This document shows positions 25,490 through 35,139 of a DNA stretch of 64,000 nucleotides, in pieces; the stretch's first letter is position 1, and every line of letters starts with the position of its first letter. The DNA comes from Streptomyces sp. TG1A-60. GTDB taxonomy: Bacteria > Actinomycetota > Actinomycetes > Streptomycetales > Streptomycetaceae. The stretch covers positions 5,394,001-5,458,000 of the forward strand of contig NZ_CP147520.1 in NCBI RefSeq assembly GCF_037201975.1, read 5' to 3'. A model generated the notes under the pieces. That model saw nothing but the letters and a program-made list of their open reading frames with translations. It made no database searches and was not told where the DNA came from. A program made the translations under genes and the position numbers.

Positions 25490-27381
25490 GCTCGCGGACC
25501 CCGACGACGCGGCTCACCGTCGCGCAGGCCCTGGTGCGCTTCCTCGCCGCCCAGTACACCGAACGCGACGGCGAACGGCGGCGCCTGATCGGCGCCACCT
25601 GGGGCATCTTCGGGCACGGCAACGTCGCGGGCCTCGGGCAGGCGCTGATCGAGTACGCCGACGCCATGCCGTACCACCAGGGCCGCAACGAACAGGCCAT
25701 GGTGCACGCGGCGGTCGGCTACGCCCGGCAGTCGGGCCGGCTGTCCACGCACGCCGTGACGACGTCGATCGGGCCCGGCGCCACCAACCTCGTCACCGGG
25801 GCCGCCCTGGCCACGATCAACCACCTCCCGGTCCTGCTCCTGCCCGGCGACGTCTTCGCGACGAGGCCCGCCGACCCGGTCCTCCAGCAGCTCGAAGTCC
25901 CCTACGCGGGTGACATCAGCGTCAACGACACCCTCCGCCCGGTGTCGAAGTACTTCGACCGGATCACCCGCCCCGAGGCGCTGGTCCCGGCCGCGCTGCA
26001 GGCGATGCGCGTCCTCACCGACCCCGTCGAGACGGGCGCGGTCACCCTCGCCCTGCCGCAGGACGTGCAGGCGGAGGCGTACGACTGGCCGGAGGAGTTC
26101 TTCGCCGAGCGGACCTGGACCGTACGCCGCCCGGCGGCCGACGTCGCCGAACTGGCCGCCGCGATCGGTGCGGTCCGCGGGGCCGGCCGCCCGCTGATCG
26201 TCGCCGGCGGCGGCGTCCACCACGCCCGCGCCGAGGAGGCGCTCGCCGAACTCGCCGACGCGACGGGCATCCCGGTCGCCTCCACCCAGGCGGGCAAGGG
26301 CTCGCTGCGCCACGACCACCCGCAGGACGTCGGCGGCATCGGCCACACCGGCACCGCGACCGCCAACGAACTCGCCCGCACCGCCGACCTGGTGATCGGT
26401 GTCGGCACCCGGTACACGGACTTCACCACCGCCTCCGGCACCCTCTTCGCCGCCGACGGCGTCCGTTTCCTCAACCTCAACATCGCGCCCCACGACGGCC
26501 ACAAGCTCTCCGGGCTGCCACTGATCGCGGACGCGCGGGCGGGGCTCGAAGCGCTCGCTGAGGCGCTGGAACCGCACGGGCACCGGGTCGCGGACGCGTA
26601 CGTCGCCGAGTACGCGCAGGACAAGCAGCGCTGGGAGCACCGCGTCGACGCCTGCTACGAGGCCGACGAACCGGACACCCGCCCCACCCAGGCCCAGGTC
26701 CTCGGTCTCCTCGACGAGATCGCCGACGAGACCGACATCCTCATCAACGCGGCCGGCTCCCTCCCCGGTGACCTCCACAAACTGTGGCGGACACGGTCGC
26801 GGGACCAGTACCACCTGGAGTACGGCTACTCCTGCATGGGGTACGAGATCCCGGCCGCGATCGGTGTCCGGATGGCCGCTCCCGGGCGGCCGGTGTGGGC
26901 GCTGGTCGGCGACGGCACGTATCTGATGATGCCGACCGAGATCGTGACGGCCGTGCAGGAGAACGTCCCGATCAAGGTGCTGCTCGTGCAGAACCACGGG
27001 TACGCCTCCATCGGCGGCCTCTCCGAGACGGTCGGCGGTGAGCGGTTCGGCACCGCCTACCGGCACCGCGACCCCGAGGACGGCCTGTTCACGGGCGCCC
27101 CGCTGCCCGTGGACCTCGCCGCCAACGCGGCCAGTCTCGGCATGCGTGTGCTGCGCACACGCAGCATCCGCGATCTGCGCGCCGCCCTCGCCGAGGCACG
27201 GGCGGCCGACACTCCCACATGTGTCTACGTGGAGACCCAAACGGCAGACACAGTGTCGGGCCCGCCTCCCGCGCAGGCCTGGTGGGATGTACCCGTGGCC
27301 GAGACCGCGACCCGCACGTCGGCGGTCAGGGCACGCGAGCAGTACGACCGGCACGTCTCAACCCGACGCCGCCATCTGTGA
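25486..27381 (+). CDS. iolD: 3D-(3,5/4)-trihydroxycyclohexane-1,2-dione acylhydrolase
   Basis: A 631-residue thiamine-diphosphate enzyme opening the inositol-derived ring to 5-deoxy-glucuronate. N-terminal TPP-enzyme domain has YHQGRNEQAMVHAAVGYARQ. The C-terminal diphosphate/Mg motif reads GDGTYLMMPTEIV...NHGYASIGGLSE. Length matches the family. ATG 25486 overlaps the iolB stop (ATGA). It feeds IolB directly. Confidence 0.95.
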   Translation: MSSRTPTTRLTVAQALVRFLAAQYTERDGERRRLIGATWGIFGHGNVAGLGQALIEYADAMPYHQGRNEQAMVHAAVGYARQSGRLSTHAVTTSIGPGATNLVTGAALATINHLPVLLLPGDVFATRPADPVLQQLEVPYAGDISVNDTLRPVSKYFDRITRPEALVPAALQAMRVLTDPVETGAVTLALPQDVQAEAYDWPEEFFAERTWTVRRPAADVAELAAAIGAVRGAGRPLIVAGGGVHHARAEEALAELADATGIPVASTQAGKGSLRHDHPQDVGGIGHTGTATANELARTADLVIGVGTRYTDFTTASGTLFAADGVRFLNLNIAPHDGHKLSGLPLIADARAGLEALAEALEPHGHRVADAYVAEYAQDKQRWEHRVDACYEADEPDTRPTQAQVLGLLDEIADETDILINAAGSLPGDLHKLWRTRSRDQYHLEYGYSCMGYEIPAAIGVRMAAPGRPVWALVGDGTYLMMPTEIVTAVQENVPIKVLLVQNHGYASIGGLSETVGGERFGTAYRHRDPEDGLFTGAPLPVDLAANAASLGMRVLRTRSIRDLRAALAEARAADTPTCVYVETQTADTVSGPPPAQAWWDVPVAETATRTSAVRAREQYDRHVSTRRRHL

Positions 27382-27397
27382 GTGAGGAGTTCTGGGC

Positions 27398-28900
<1,503 letters not shown>

Positions 28901-28910
28901 GGCCCGTACA

Positions 28911-28952
28911 GGTGCCCCGCCCCATCCCTCTCGCGGGAAGGGGCGGGGCACC
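28911..28952 (+). terminator. Terminator of the inositol operon
   Basis: A 13-bp perfect stem GGTGCCCCGCCCC/GGGGCGGGGCACC with a 16-nt loop, 10 bp after the mmsA stop. Confidence 0.8.
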
Positions 28953-29125
28953 GCCCTGTCCGGCCCCCTGTCCGGCCCGACCTATCAGCTTGCTGTCAGT
29001 CCACCCCGCGCCCCGGCATACCGCGACCGCTGTATGCCGAATTCCTCCCGTACGACCGTGGTATGGCCCACTCTTCCGACCGGAGGGTGCCCCGGGGTGT
29101 CGATGGGGACCCTTACCGTTGACGC

Positions 29126-31783
29126 ATGGATCTTCGACAGCCCGGACCGCGACTGCGCGGGGCGCTGCGGCGGAGGCCGCGGCGGACCATCGCCGCCGTG
29201 GCCGCCGTCGTCGTGCTCGCCGGCGCGGGCACCTGGACGGCCACCGCCTCGGACGAAGCGGCGCCGGTGAAGCGCACCGACCAGGCCATGGACACGGCCG
29301 AGGGCGTGCGCATCGACACCTCTTACTTCACTTCCGGCGCGGGTGGCCGCCGCCCGGCCGTCCTGCTCGGGCACGGCTTCGGCGGCAGCAAGAACGACCT
29401 ACGGCGGCAGGCCGAGGACCTCGCCCGTGACGGGTACGCGGTCCTGACCTGGTCGGCGCGCGGCTTCGGGAAGTCGACCGGCAAGATCGGGCTGAACGAC
29501 CCGAAGGGCGAGGTCGCCGACGTCTCCCGGTTGATCGACTGGCTGGCGAAGCGCCCCGAGGTCCAGCTGGACAAGGACGGCGACCCGCGCGTGGGCGCCG
29601 CGGGCGCGTCGTACGGCGGGGCGGTCTCGCTGCTGGCCGCCGGACACGACGACCGGGTCGACGCCATCGCGCCCGCGATCACGTACTGGAACCTGTCGGA
29701 CGCCCTCTTCCCGAACGGCGTCTTCAAGAAGCTGTGGGCCGGTCTCTTCGTCAACACCGGCGGCGGCTGCGACAGGTTCGAGGCCCGGCTGTGCGAGATG
29801 TACCAGCGGGTCGCCGAGACCGGGCAGCCGGACGCGGAGGCCGTGAAACTCCTCGACGAGCGCAGCCCCGAGGCCGTCGGCGACCGCATCAAGGTACCCA
29901 CCCTGCTGCTCCAGGGCCAGACCGACTCCCTCTTCCCGCTCGGCCAGGCCGACGCCGCCGCCCAGGCGATCAAGGCCAACGGCGCTCCCGTGGACGTCGA
30001 CTGGATCTCCGGCGGCCATGACGGCGGCGACATGGAGACGGCCCGCGTCCAGGCCCGCACGCACGCCTGGTTCGACCGCTATCTGAAGGACGACAAGGGC
30101 GCGGACACCGGCTCGGCGTTCCGCGTCACCCGCACCCTCGGCGCCGGCTCCGGCGACGGTGAACCGCGCCTGAGCGGCACGGACGCCGACGCCTACCCGG
30201 GCCTGGAGAGCGACCTGCGGCCGATCGCCCTCGCCGGCCGCGAGCAGAGCTTCGCGAACCCGGCCGGCGCCAACCCGCCCGCCGTGTCCGCCCTGCCCGG
30301 CCTCGGCGCCGCCGGCGGCCTCGCCCAGCTCTCCTCGCTCGGCGTCGGCGTCTCCCTCGACTTCCCCGGCCAGTTCGCCTCGTTCGAGTCGAAGCCCGTC
30401 GCGGACGGCCTCCAGATCACCGGCTCGCCCACGGCCACGGTCCAGGTGAAGTCGACCGGCGAGGACGCCGTCCTCTTCGCCAAGCTCTACGACGTCGGCC
30501 CGAACGGCACCTCGCAGGTCCTGCCCTCCCAGCTCGTCGAGCCCGTCCGGGTGGAGGGCGCCAGGTCCGGCAAGGACGTCGAGCTCACCCTCCCGGCCAT
30601 CGACCACGAGCTGGACGACGGCCACAGCCTCCGCCTGGTCCTCGCCTCCACCGACCTCGGCTACGCCTCCCCGGCCGCCCCGGCGACGTACACCGTCTCC
30701 CTCAAGGGCGACCTGGAGGTGCCCACGCCGCTCGGCGGGGCCGACCGGACGGACGTGCTGCCCGCCTGGGTCTGGTACCTGCCGGCCAGCGGCGCGGTGA
30801 TCGCGGCCCTCCTGCTCGTCACCGGACGCCGCCGCATCGTCACCCCCGCCCCCGATCCCGCGCTGGCCGAGGTCCCGCTCCAGATCACGGACCTGAGCAA
30901 GAAGTACAAGAACGGCGACCGCTACAGCGTCCGCGACCTCTCCTTCCGCGTCGAGAAGGGCCAGGTCCTCGGCCTCCTCGGGCCGAACGGCGCGGGCAAG
31001 ACAACCACCCTGCGCATGCTGATGGGCCTGATCCGGCCCGACGGCGGTCAGATCCGCGTCTTCGGCCGCGCGATCGTGCCGGGCGCCCCGGTGCTCTCCC
31101 GGGTCGGCGCCTTCGTCGAGGGTCCGGGTTTCCTCCCGCACCTCTCCGGCCGCGAGAACCTGGAGCTGTACTGGCGGGCCACCGGCCGCCCGGCGGAGGA
31201 CGCCCACCTGGACGAGGCGTTGGAGATCGCCGGGCTCGGTGACGCCCTGGCCCGCGCGGTCCGCACCTACTCCCAGGGCATGCGCCAGCGCCTGGCCATC
31301 GCCCAGGCCATGCTCGGCCTGCCCGACCTGCTGATACTCGACGAGCCGACGAACGGACTGGACCCGCCGCAGATCCGCGAGATGCGCCAGGTCATGATCC
31401 GGTACGCGGCGGCCGGCCGCACGGTCATCGTCTCCAGCCACCTGCTGGCGGAGGTCGAGCAGACCTGTACGCATCTGGTCGTCATGGACCACGGGCAGCT
31501 CGTCCAGGCGGGCCCCGTCAGCGAGATCGTCGGTTCCGGCGACACACTGCTGGTCGGCACGTCCGAGACCGTGGACGAGCCGATCGTCGAGAAGATCGCC
31601 GCCCTTCCGGGCGTCGACTCGGCCGTGCGCACCGACGACGGCCTGGTGGTCCGCCTCGACACCGAGGGCAGCGCCCGGCACCTGGTCGCCGAACTCGTCC
31701 GGCTGGAGGTCCCCGTGGAGTCGGTCGGCCCGCACCGCCGCCTGGAAGACGCCTTCCTCACCCTGATCGGAGAGTCCGCATGA
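29126..31783 (+). CDS. Alpha/beta-hydrolase fused to an ABC transporter ATPase
   Basis: An 885-residue fusion. An N-terminal membrane anchor (IAAVAAVVVLAGAGTW, about 22-40) precedes an X-Pro dipeptidyl-peptidase-like alpha/beta-hydrolase domain. This has LLGHGFGGSKNDL, nucleophile Ser162 in GAAGASYGGAV, GQTDSLFPL and SGGHDGGD. A beta-rich region follows (about 400-540). A second membrane segment WVWYLPASGAVIAALLLV lies near 550-570. The cytosolic ABC ATPase has Walker A GPNGAGKTTT near 622, signature SQGMRQRLA near 715 and LLILDEPTNGLDPP near 735. The topology puts the hydrolase outside and the ATPase inside. The next gene, overlapping by ATGA, is the permease. Confidence 0.92.
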   Translation: MDLRQPGPRLRGALRRRPRRTIAAVAAVVVLAGAGTWTATASDEAAPVKRTDQAMDTAEGVRIDTSYFTSGAGGRRPAVLLGHGFGGSKNDLRRQAEDLARDGYAVLTWSARGFGKSTGKIGLNDPKGEVADVSRLIDWLAKRPEVQLDKDGDPRVGAAGASYGGAVSLLAAGHDDRVDAIAPAITYWNLSDALFPNGVFKKLWAGLFVNTGGGCDRFEARLCEMYQRVAETGQPDAEAVKLLDERSPEAVGDRIKVPTLLLQGQTDSLFPLGQADAAAQAIKANGAPVDVDWISGGHDGGDMETARVQARTHAWFDRYLKDDKGADTGSAFRVTRTLGAGSGDGEPRLSGTDADAYPGLESDLRPIALAGREQSFANPAGANPPAVSALPGLGAAGGLAQLSSLGVGVSLDFPGQFASFESKPVADGLQITGSPTATVQVKSTGEDAVLFAKLYDVGPNGTSQVLPSQLVEPVRVEGARSGKDVELTLPAIDHELDDGHSLRLVLASTDLGYASPAAPATYTVSLKGDLEVPTPLGGADRTDVLPAWVWYLPASGAVIAALLLVTGRRRIVTPAPDPALAEVPLQITDLSKKYKNGDRYSVRDLSFRVEKGQVLGLLGPNGAGKTTTLRMLMGLIRPDGGQIRVFGRAIVPGAPVLSRVGAFVEGPGFLPHLSGRENLELYWRATGRPAEDAHLDEALEIAGLGDALARAVRTYSQGMRQRLAIAQAMLGLPDLLILDEPTNGLDPPQIREMRQVMIRYAAAGRTVIVSSHLLAEVEQTCTHLVVMDHGQLVQAGPVSEIVGSGDTLLVGTSETVDEPIVEKIAALPGVDSAVRTDDGLVVRLDTEGSARHLVAELVRLEVPVESVGPHRRLEDAFLTLIGESA

Positions 31784-32661
31784 GCACGCTGGCCGAGCGT
31801 GCCGAGCACGCAGAGCCCGTCGAGGTCGCCGAGGGCTACCGCGCGGGCCGCACCCTGCCCCTGCGGGTCGAGCTGGTCCGGCAGCTGAAACGCCGTCGCA
31901 CGATGGTCATGGGCGGCATCCTGTTCGCCCTGCCGATCGTGCTGCTGATCGCCTTCCAGGTCGGCGGCACACCGGGTGACGGCAACGGCCGGCTGAACCT
32001 GATGGACACGGCCACCGCGTCCGGGGCGAACTTCGCCGCGGTGAACCTGTTCGCCGCGGCGGGCTTCCTGCTCGTCATCCCCGTCGCACTGTTCTGCGGC
32101 GACACGGTCGCCTCGGAGGCCGGCTGGTCCTCCCTGCGCTACCTCCTCGCCGCACCCGTGCCCCGCGCCCGGCTGCTGTGGTCCAAGCTCGTCGTCGGGC
32201 TCACCCTCAGCCTGGCGGCGCTCGTGCTGCTGCCGGTCGTCGCGCTCGCCGTCGGCACGGCCGCCTACGGCTGGGGCCCGCTGGAGCTGCCCACCGGAGG
32301 TGAACTCGCCGCGGGCGCCGCCGCCCAGACCCTGGTGATCACCGTGGCGTACATCTTCGTGTCCCAACTGGTCACCGCCGCGCTGGCGTTCTGGCTCTCG
32401 ACCAGGACCGACGCCCCCCTCGGCGCGGTCGGCGGCGCCGTCGGCCTCACCATCGTCGGCAACGTCCTGGACGAGGTGACCGCCCTCGGCGACTGGCGCC
32501 ACTTCCTGCCCGCGCACTGGCAGTACGCCTGGCTGGACGTCGTCCGCCCGCAGCCCGAGTACACCGACATGATCCAGGGCGTCGCGATCTCCATAACGTA
32601 CGCGCTGGTGCTGTTCGCCCTGGCCTTCAGGGGTTTCGGCCGCAAGGACGTCGTCTCCTAG
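31780..32661 (+). CDS. ABC-2-type transporter permease
   Basis: A 293-residue membrane protein with about six hydrophobic segments. The first is at GGILFALPIVLLIAFQV and others include LFAAAGFLLVIPVALFCG. It resembles ABC-2 permeases partnered with ATPases of the type fused upstream. Start ATG 31780 overlaps the fusion gene's stop by 4 nt, so the two are translationally coupled and probably form one transporter. The substrate is unknown. Confidence 0.9.
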   Translation: MSTLAERAEHAEPVEVAEGYRAGRTLPLRVELVRQLKRRRTMVMGGILFALPIVLLIAFQVGGTPGDGNGRLNLMDTATASGANFAAVNLFAAAGFLLVIPVALFCGDTVASEAGWSSLRYLLAAPVPRARLLWSKLVVGLTLSLAALVLLPVVALAVGTAAYGWGPLELPTGGELAAGAAAQTLVITVAYIFVSQLVTAALAFWLSTRTDAPLGAVGGAVGLTIVGNVLDEVTALGDWRHFLPAHWQYAWLDVVRPQPEYTDMIQGVAISITYALVLFALAFRGFGRKDVVS

Positions 32662-32819
32662 GTCACCGGAGGATCACCCGCCGGTCTCGACCGGGGCCCG
32701 TCGTGGCCGCTTCGAGACGCATCCGCAACACCCCGTAGCGCACATCCGGGCCCCCTCGGCCGTCACAGTCGAACAATCGCCCGCGAAAGGGCGACAGGTG
32801 ACGTGGCTAGGGGGCCCGG

Positions 32820-34403
32820 ATGCACACGTATCGCAGGACAGGGACGACGACACGACGGCGGCTGGGCACCGTGCTCCTCGCCCTGGGCACGGCCGGCGCC
32901 CTCCTCCTCACCGGCTGCGGCCAGAGCGGCGACGGAAGCGACTCCTCGTCGCACGACCGGGGACAGGCCGACAGCCGCCCCGACGACGGCTTCCCGGCCC
33001 CGGCCCCCGAGGGCACCGGCGCGGGCGAACGGCGGGGCGAGCGACCGGACGACGAGTCCCGCGACGTCGCCCCGTCCCCCGACCACCTCTCCACCTTCGC
33101 CCTCGACGTCGACACCGCCTCCTACGGCTACGCCCGCCGCACCCTGAACGACGGCAACCTGCCCGACCCCTCGACGGTCCGCCCGGAGGAGTTCGTGAAC
33201 AGCTTCCGGCAGGACTACGAACGCCCGGACGGCGACGGCTTCTCCGTGAGCGTCGACGGTGCCCGGACGAACGACGAGGACTGGTCCCTGCTCCGCGTCG
33301 GCCTCGCCACCCGCGCCGCCCAGGGCGACAGCAGACGTCCGCCCGCCGCCCTCACCTTCGTCATCGACGTCTCCGGCTCCATGTCCGAACCCGGCCGCCT
33401 CGACCTCGCCCAGGACGCCCTGCGCACGATGACGAACCGGCTGCGCGACGACGACTCCGTCGCCCTCGTCACCTTCAGCGACGAGGCCGAGACCGTCCTG
33501 CCGATGACCCGCCTCGACGACAACCGGCACGAGATCCGCGACGCCGTCGGCAGCCTGGAGCCCACCGACTCCACCAACCTCGCCGCAGGGGTCGAGACCG
33601 GCTACGAGACCGCGGTGGAGGGCCTGCGCAAGGGCGCCACCAACCGCGTCGTGCTCCTCTCCGACGCCCTCGCCAACACCGGCGACACCGACGCCGAGAC
33701 CATCCTCGAACGCATCGCGGGCGAACGCCGCGAGCACGGCATCACCCTCTTCGGCGTGGGCGTCGGCAGCGACTACGGCGACGCCCTGATGGAACAGCTC
33801 GCCGACCAGGGCGACGGCCACACCACCTACGTCTCCACCGAGGAGGAGGCCGAAGAGGTCTTCTGCGAGGAACTCCCGCGCCACATCGACCTCACCGCCC
33901 GCGACGCCAAGGCCCAGGTCTCCTTCGACCCGTCGACGGTCGAGGAGTTCCGCCTGATCGGCTACGACAACCGGCAGGTCGCCGACGAGGACTTCCGCGA
34001 CGACCGCGTCGACGGCGGAGAGGTCGGCCCCGGCCACACCGTCACCGCTCTCTACGCCGTCCGCATCAAGGCGGGCACCGAGGGCGGCCACCTCGCCACC
34101 GCCACCGTCCGCTGGCTCGACCCGGACAGCCGCACCCCGCACGAGGAGTCGGCCGCCCTGGAGGCCTCCGCCCTGCACGACGACCTGTGGGCCGCCGCAC
34201 CGTACGGCCTCCGGGTCGCCGCCGTGGCCGCGTACTTCGCCGACTCCCTGCGCCGGGACGACGGACGCTGGTCCGGCCTCCCGGCAAGCCCCTCGATCCG
34301 CGAACTGTCCTACCGCGCCGACGACCTGGCCGGGGACCGCGAGGACAAGGACGTGTACGCCCTGGCCGAGGCCATCGAGACGGCGGACCGGCTGATGGGT
34401 TAG
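32820..34403 (+). CDS. vWA-domain lipoprotein (YfbK-like)
   Basis: A 527-residue lipoprotein. The signal peptide ends in a lipobox, LLLTGC, around residue 35. A vWF-type A domain carries the MIDAS motif DVSGSMSEPG near residue 182 with later Thr and Asp positions (STNLAAG, LLSDALANTGDTD). The region before it (STFALDVDTASYGYARRTLN) and the C-terminal part match the layout of YfbK-type proteins with flanking vWF_N and DUF3520 regions. Probably mediates metal-dependent protein contacts at the outer face of the membrane. Start ATG 32820. Its stop overlaps that of the convergent chorismate mutase gene. Confidence 0.9.
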   Translation: MHTYRRTGTTTRRRLGTVLLALGTAGALLLTGCGQSGDGSDSSSHDRGQADSRPDDGFPAPAPEGTGAGERRGERPDDESRDVAPSPDHLSTFALDVDTASYGYARRTLNDGNLPDPSTVRPEEFVNSFRQDYERPDGDGFSVSVDGARTNDEDWSLLRVGLATRAAQGDSRRPPAALTFVIDVSGSMSEPGRLDLAQDALRTMTNRLRDDDSVALVTFSDEAETVLPMTRLDDNRHEIRDAVGSLEPTDSTNLAAGVETGYETAVEGLRKGATNRVVLLSDALANTGDTDAETILERIAGERREHGITLFGVGVGSDYGDALMEQLADQGDGHTTYVSTEEEAEEVFCEELPRHIDLTARDAKAQVSFDPSTVEEFRLIGYDNRQVADEDFRDDRVDGGEVGPGHTVTALYAVRIKAGTEGGHLATATVRWLDPDSRTPHEESAALEASALHDDLWAAAPYGLRVAAVAAYFADSLRRDDGRWSGLPASPSIRELSYRADDLAGDREDKDVYALAEAIETADRLMG

Positions 34404-35014
34404 GGGCTGTTCTCACACACCGAGGCCGATGCCCGCACCAGGCCCTCCGCGTGCAGCCGGTCCAGCCGGTGTCCGAAGGCCGACCGGACCGCCGCCACCC
34501 GCAGCCGGGGCCCGCACGACGTCCCGGCCCGCAGGGTCCGCGTCTCCTGGAGCGCGGTCAGCAGCTGAGTGGTGATCCGGTCCAGCACCGGCCGGACCTC
34601 CTTCACCAGGTCGGGCCGCTCGGTGGGCCGCTCCTCGGGATGCGCGTCCCAGCGGGCGTACAGGCCCCGCTGCACCAGCTTGTTGGCCTCGATCTGGTCC
34701 CGGAACACGGCGGTCACCGCCTGCGGATCGAGGCCGAGCCCGGCGGCCCGCGCCGCCACGTCGTCCAGGATCGTCTTCTCCCGTACCGGATCGTCGATCG
34801 GCGTGGCCGTCCCGTACTTGGCCGCCGCGACCTTGTCCGCGACGAGCAGCCGCTCGGCGAACAGATCCGTCAGCGCGGTGAGCGAACCGGCACCCGCAAC
34901 CGTACGAGGGGGAGCGGGGGAGGAGTGGGCGACGGCCGGTACGGCACCGGACAGGGCCACGGCGGACGAGACACAGACGGAGATCAGGACGGACCTGAGG
35001 CGATGGGGGCGCAT
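34400..35014 (-). CDS. Secreted chorismate mutase (AroQ-gamma type)
   Basis: A 204-residue exported chorismate mutase, converting chorismate to prephenate. A signal peptide (residues 1 to about 30, ending AVPAVAHS) precedes a helical domain. It includes LTDLFAERLLVADKVAAAKY (catalytic Arg/Lys helix) and DPVREKTILDD, then QVFRDQIEANKLVQ-like sequence. The layout is that of the *AroQ exported subclass known from Mycobacterium and proteobacteria; why the enzyme is exported is unclear. Start ATG 35014. The stop TAA shares three bases with the TAG of the convergent vWA gene. Confidence 0.9.
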   Translation of the reverse strand: MRPHRLRSVLISVCVSSAVALSGAVPAVAHSSPAPPRTVAGAGSLTALTDLFAERLLVADKVAAAKYGTATPIDDPVREKTILDDVAARAAGLGLDPQAVTAVFRDQIEANKLVQRGLYARWDAHPEERPTERPDLVKEVRPVLDRITTQLLTALQETRTLRAGTSCGPRLRVAAVRSAFGHRLDRLHAEGLVRASASVCENSP

Positions 35015-35076
35015 GATCCACGCTTATCACATGTCCCACCCGCCCCCGGGAGTGCGCCGGAAACCATTGAAATTTC

Positions 35077-35092
35077 CTTACGCGCGGGTAAG
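35077..35092. promoter_or_regulatory. Palindrome CTTAC-6-GTAAG upstream of acyl-CoA synthetase
   Basis: CTTACGCGCGGGTAAG has the TTAC...GTAA form of actinobacterial TetR-type fatty-acid regulator sites. It lies in the divergent region between chorismate mutase and the acyl-CoA synthetase, 48 bp upstream of the latter's preferred start. Regulator assignment is inference. Confidence 0.4.
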
Positions 35093-35139
35093 TTGACTCG
35101 TCGGTAATGAAGCAGTCGTGGGCCTCGGGGAGCCGTGTG

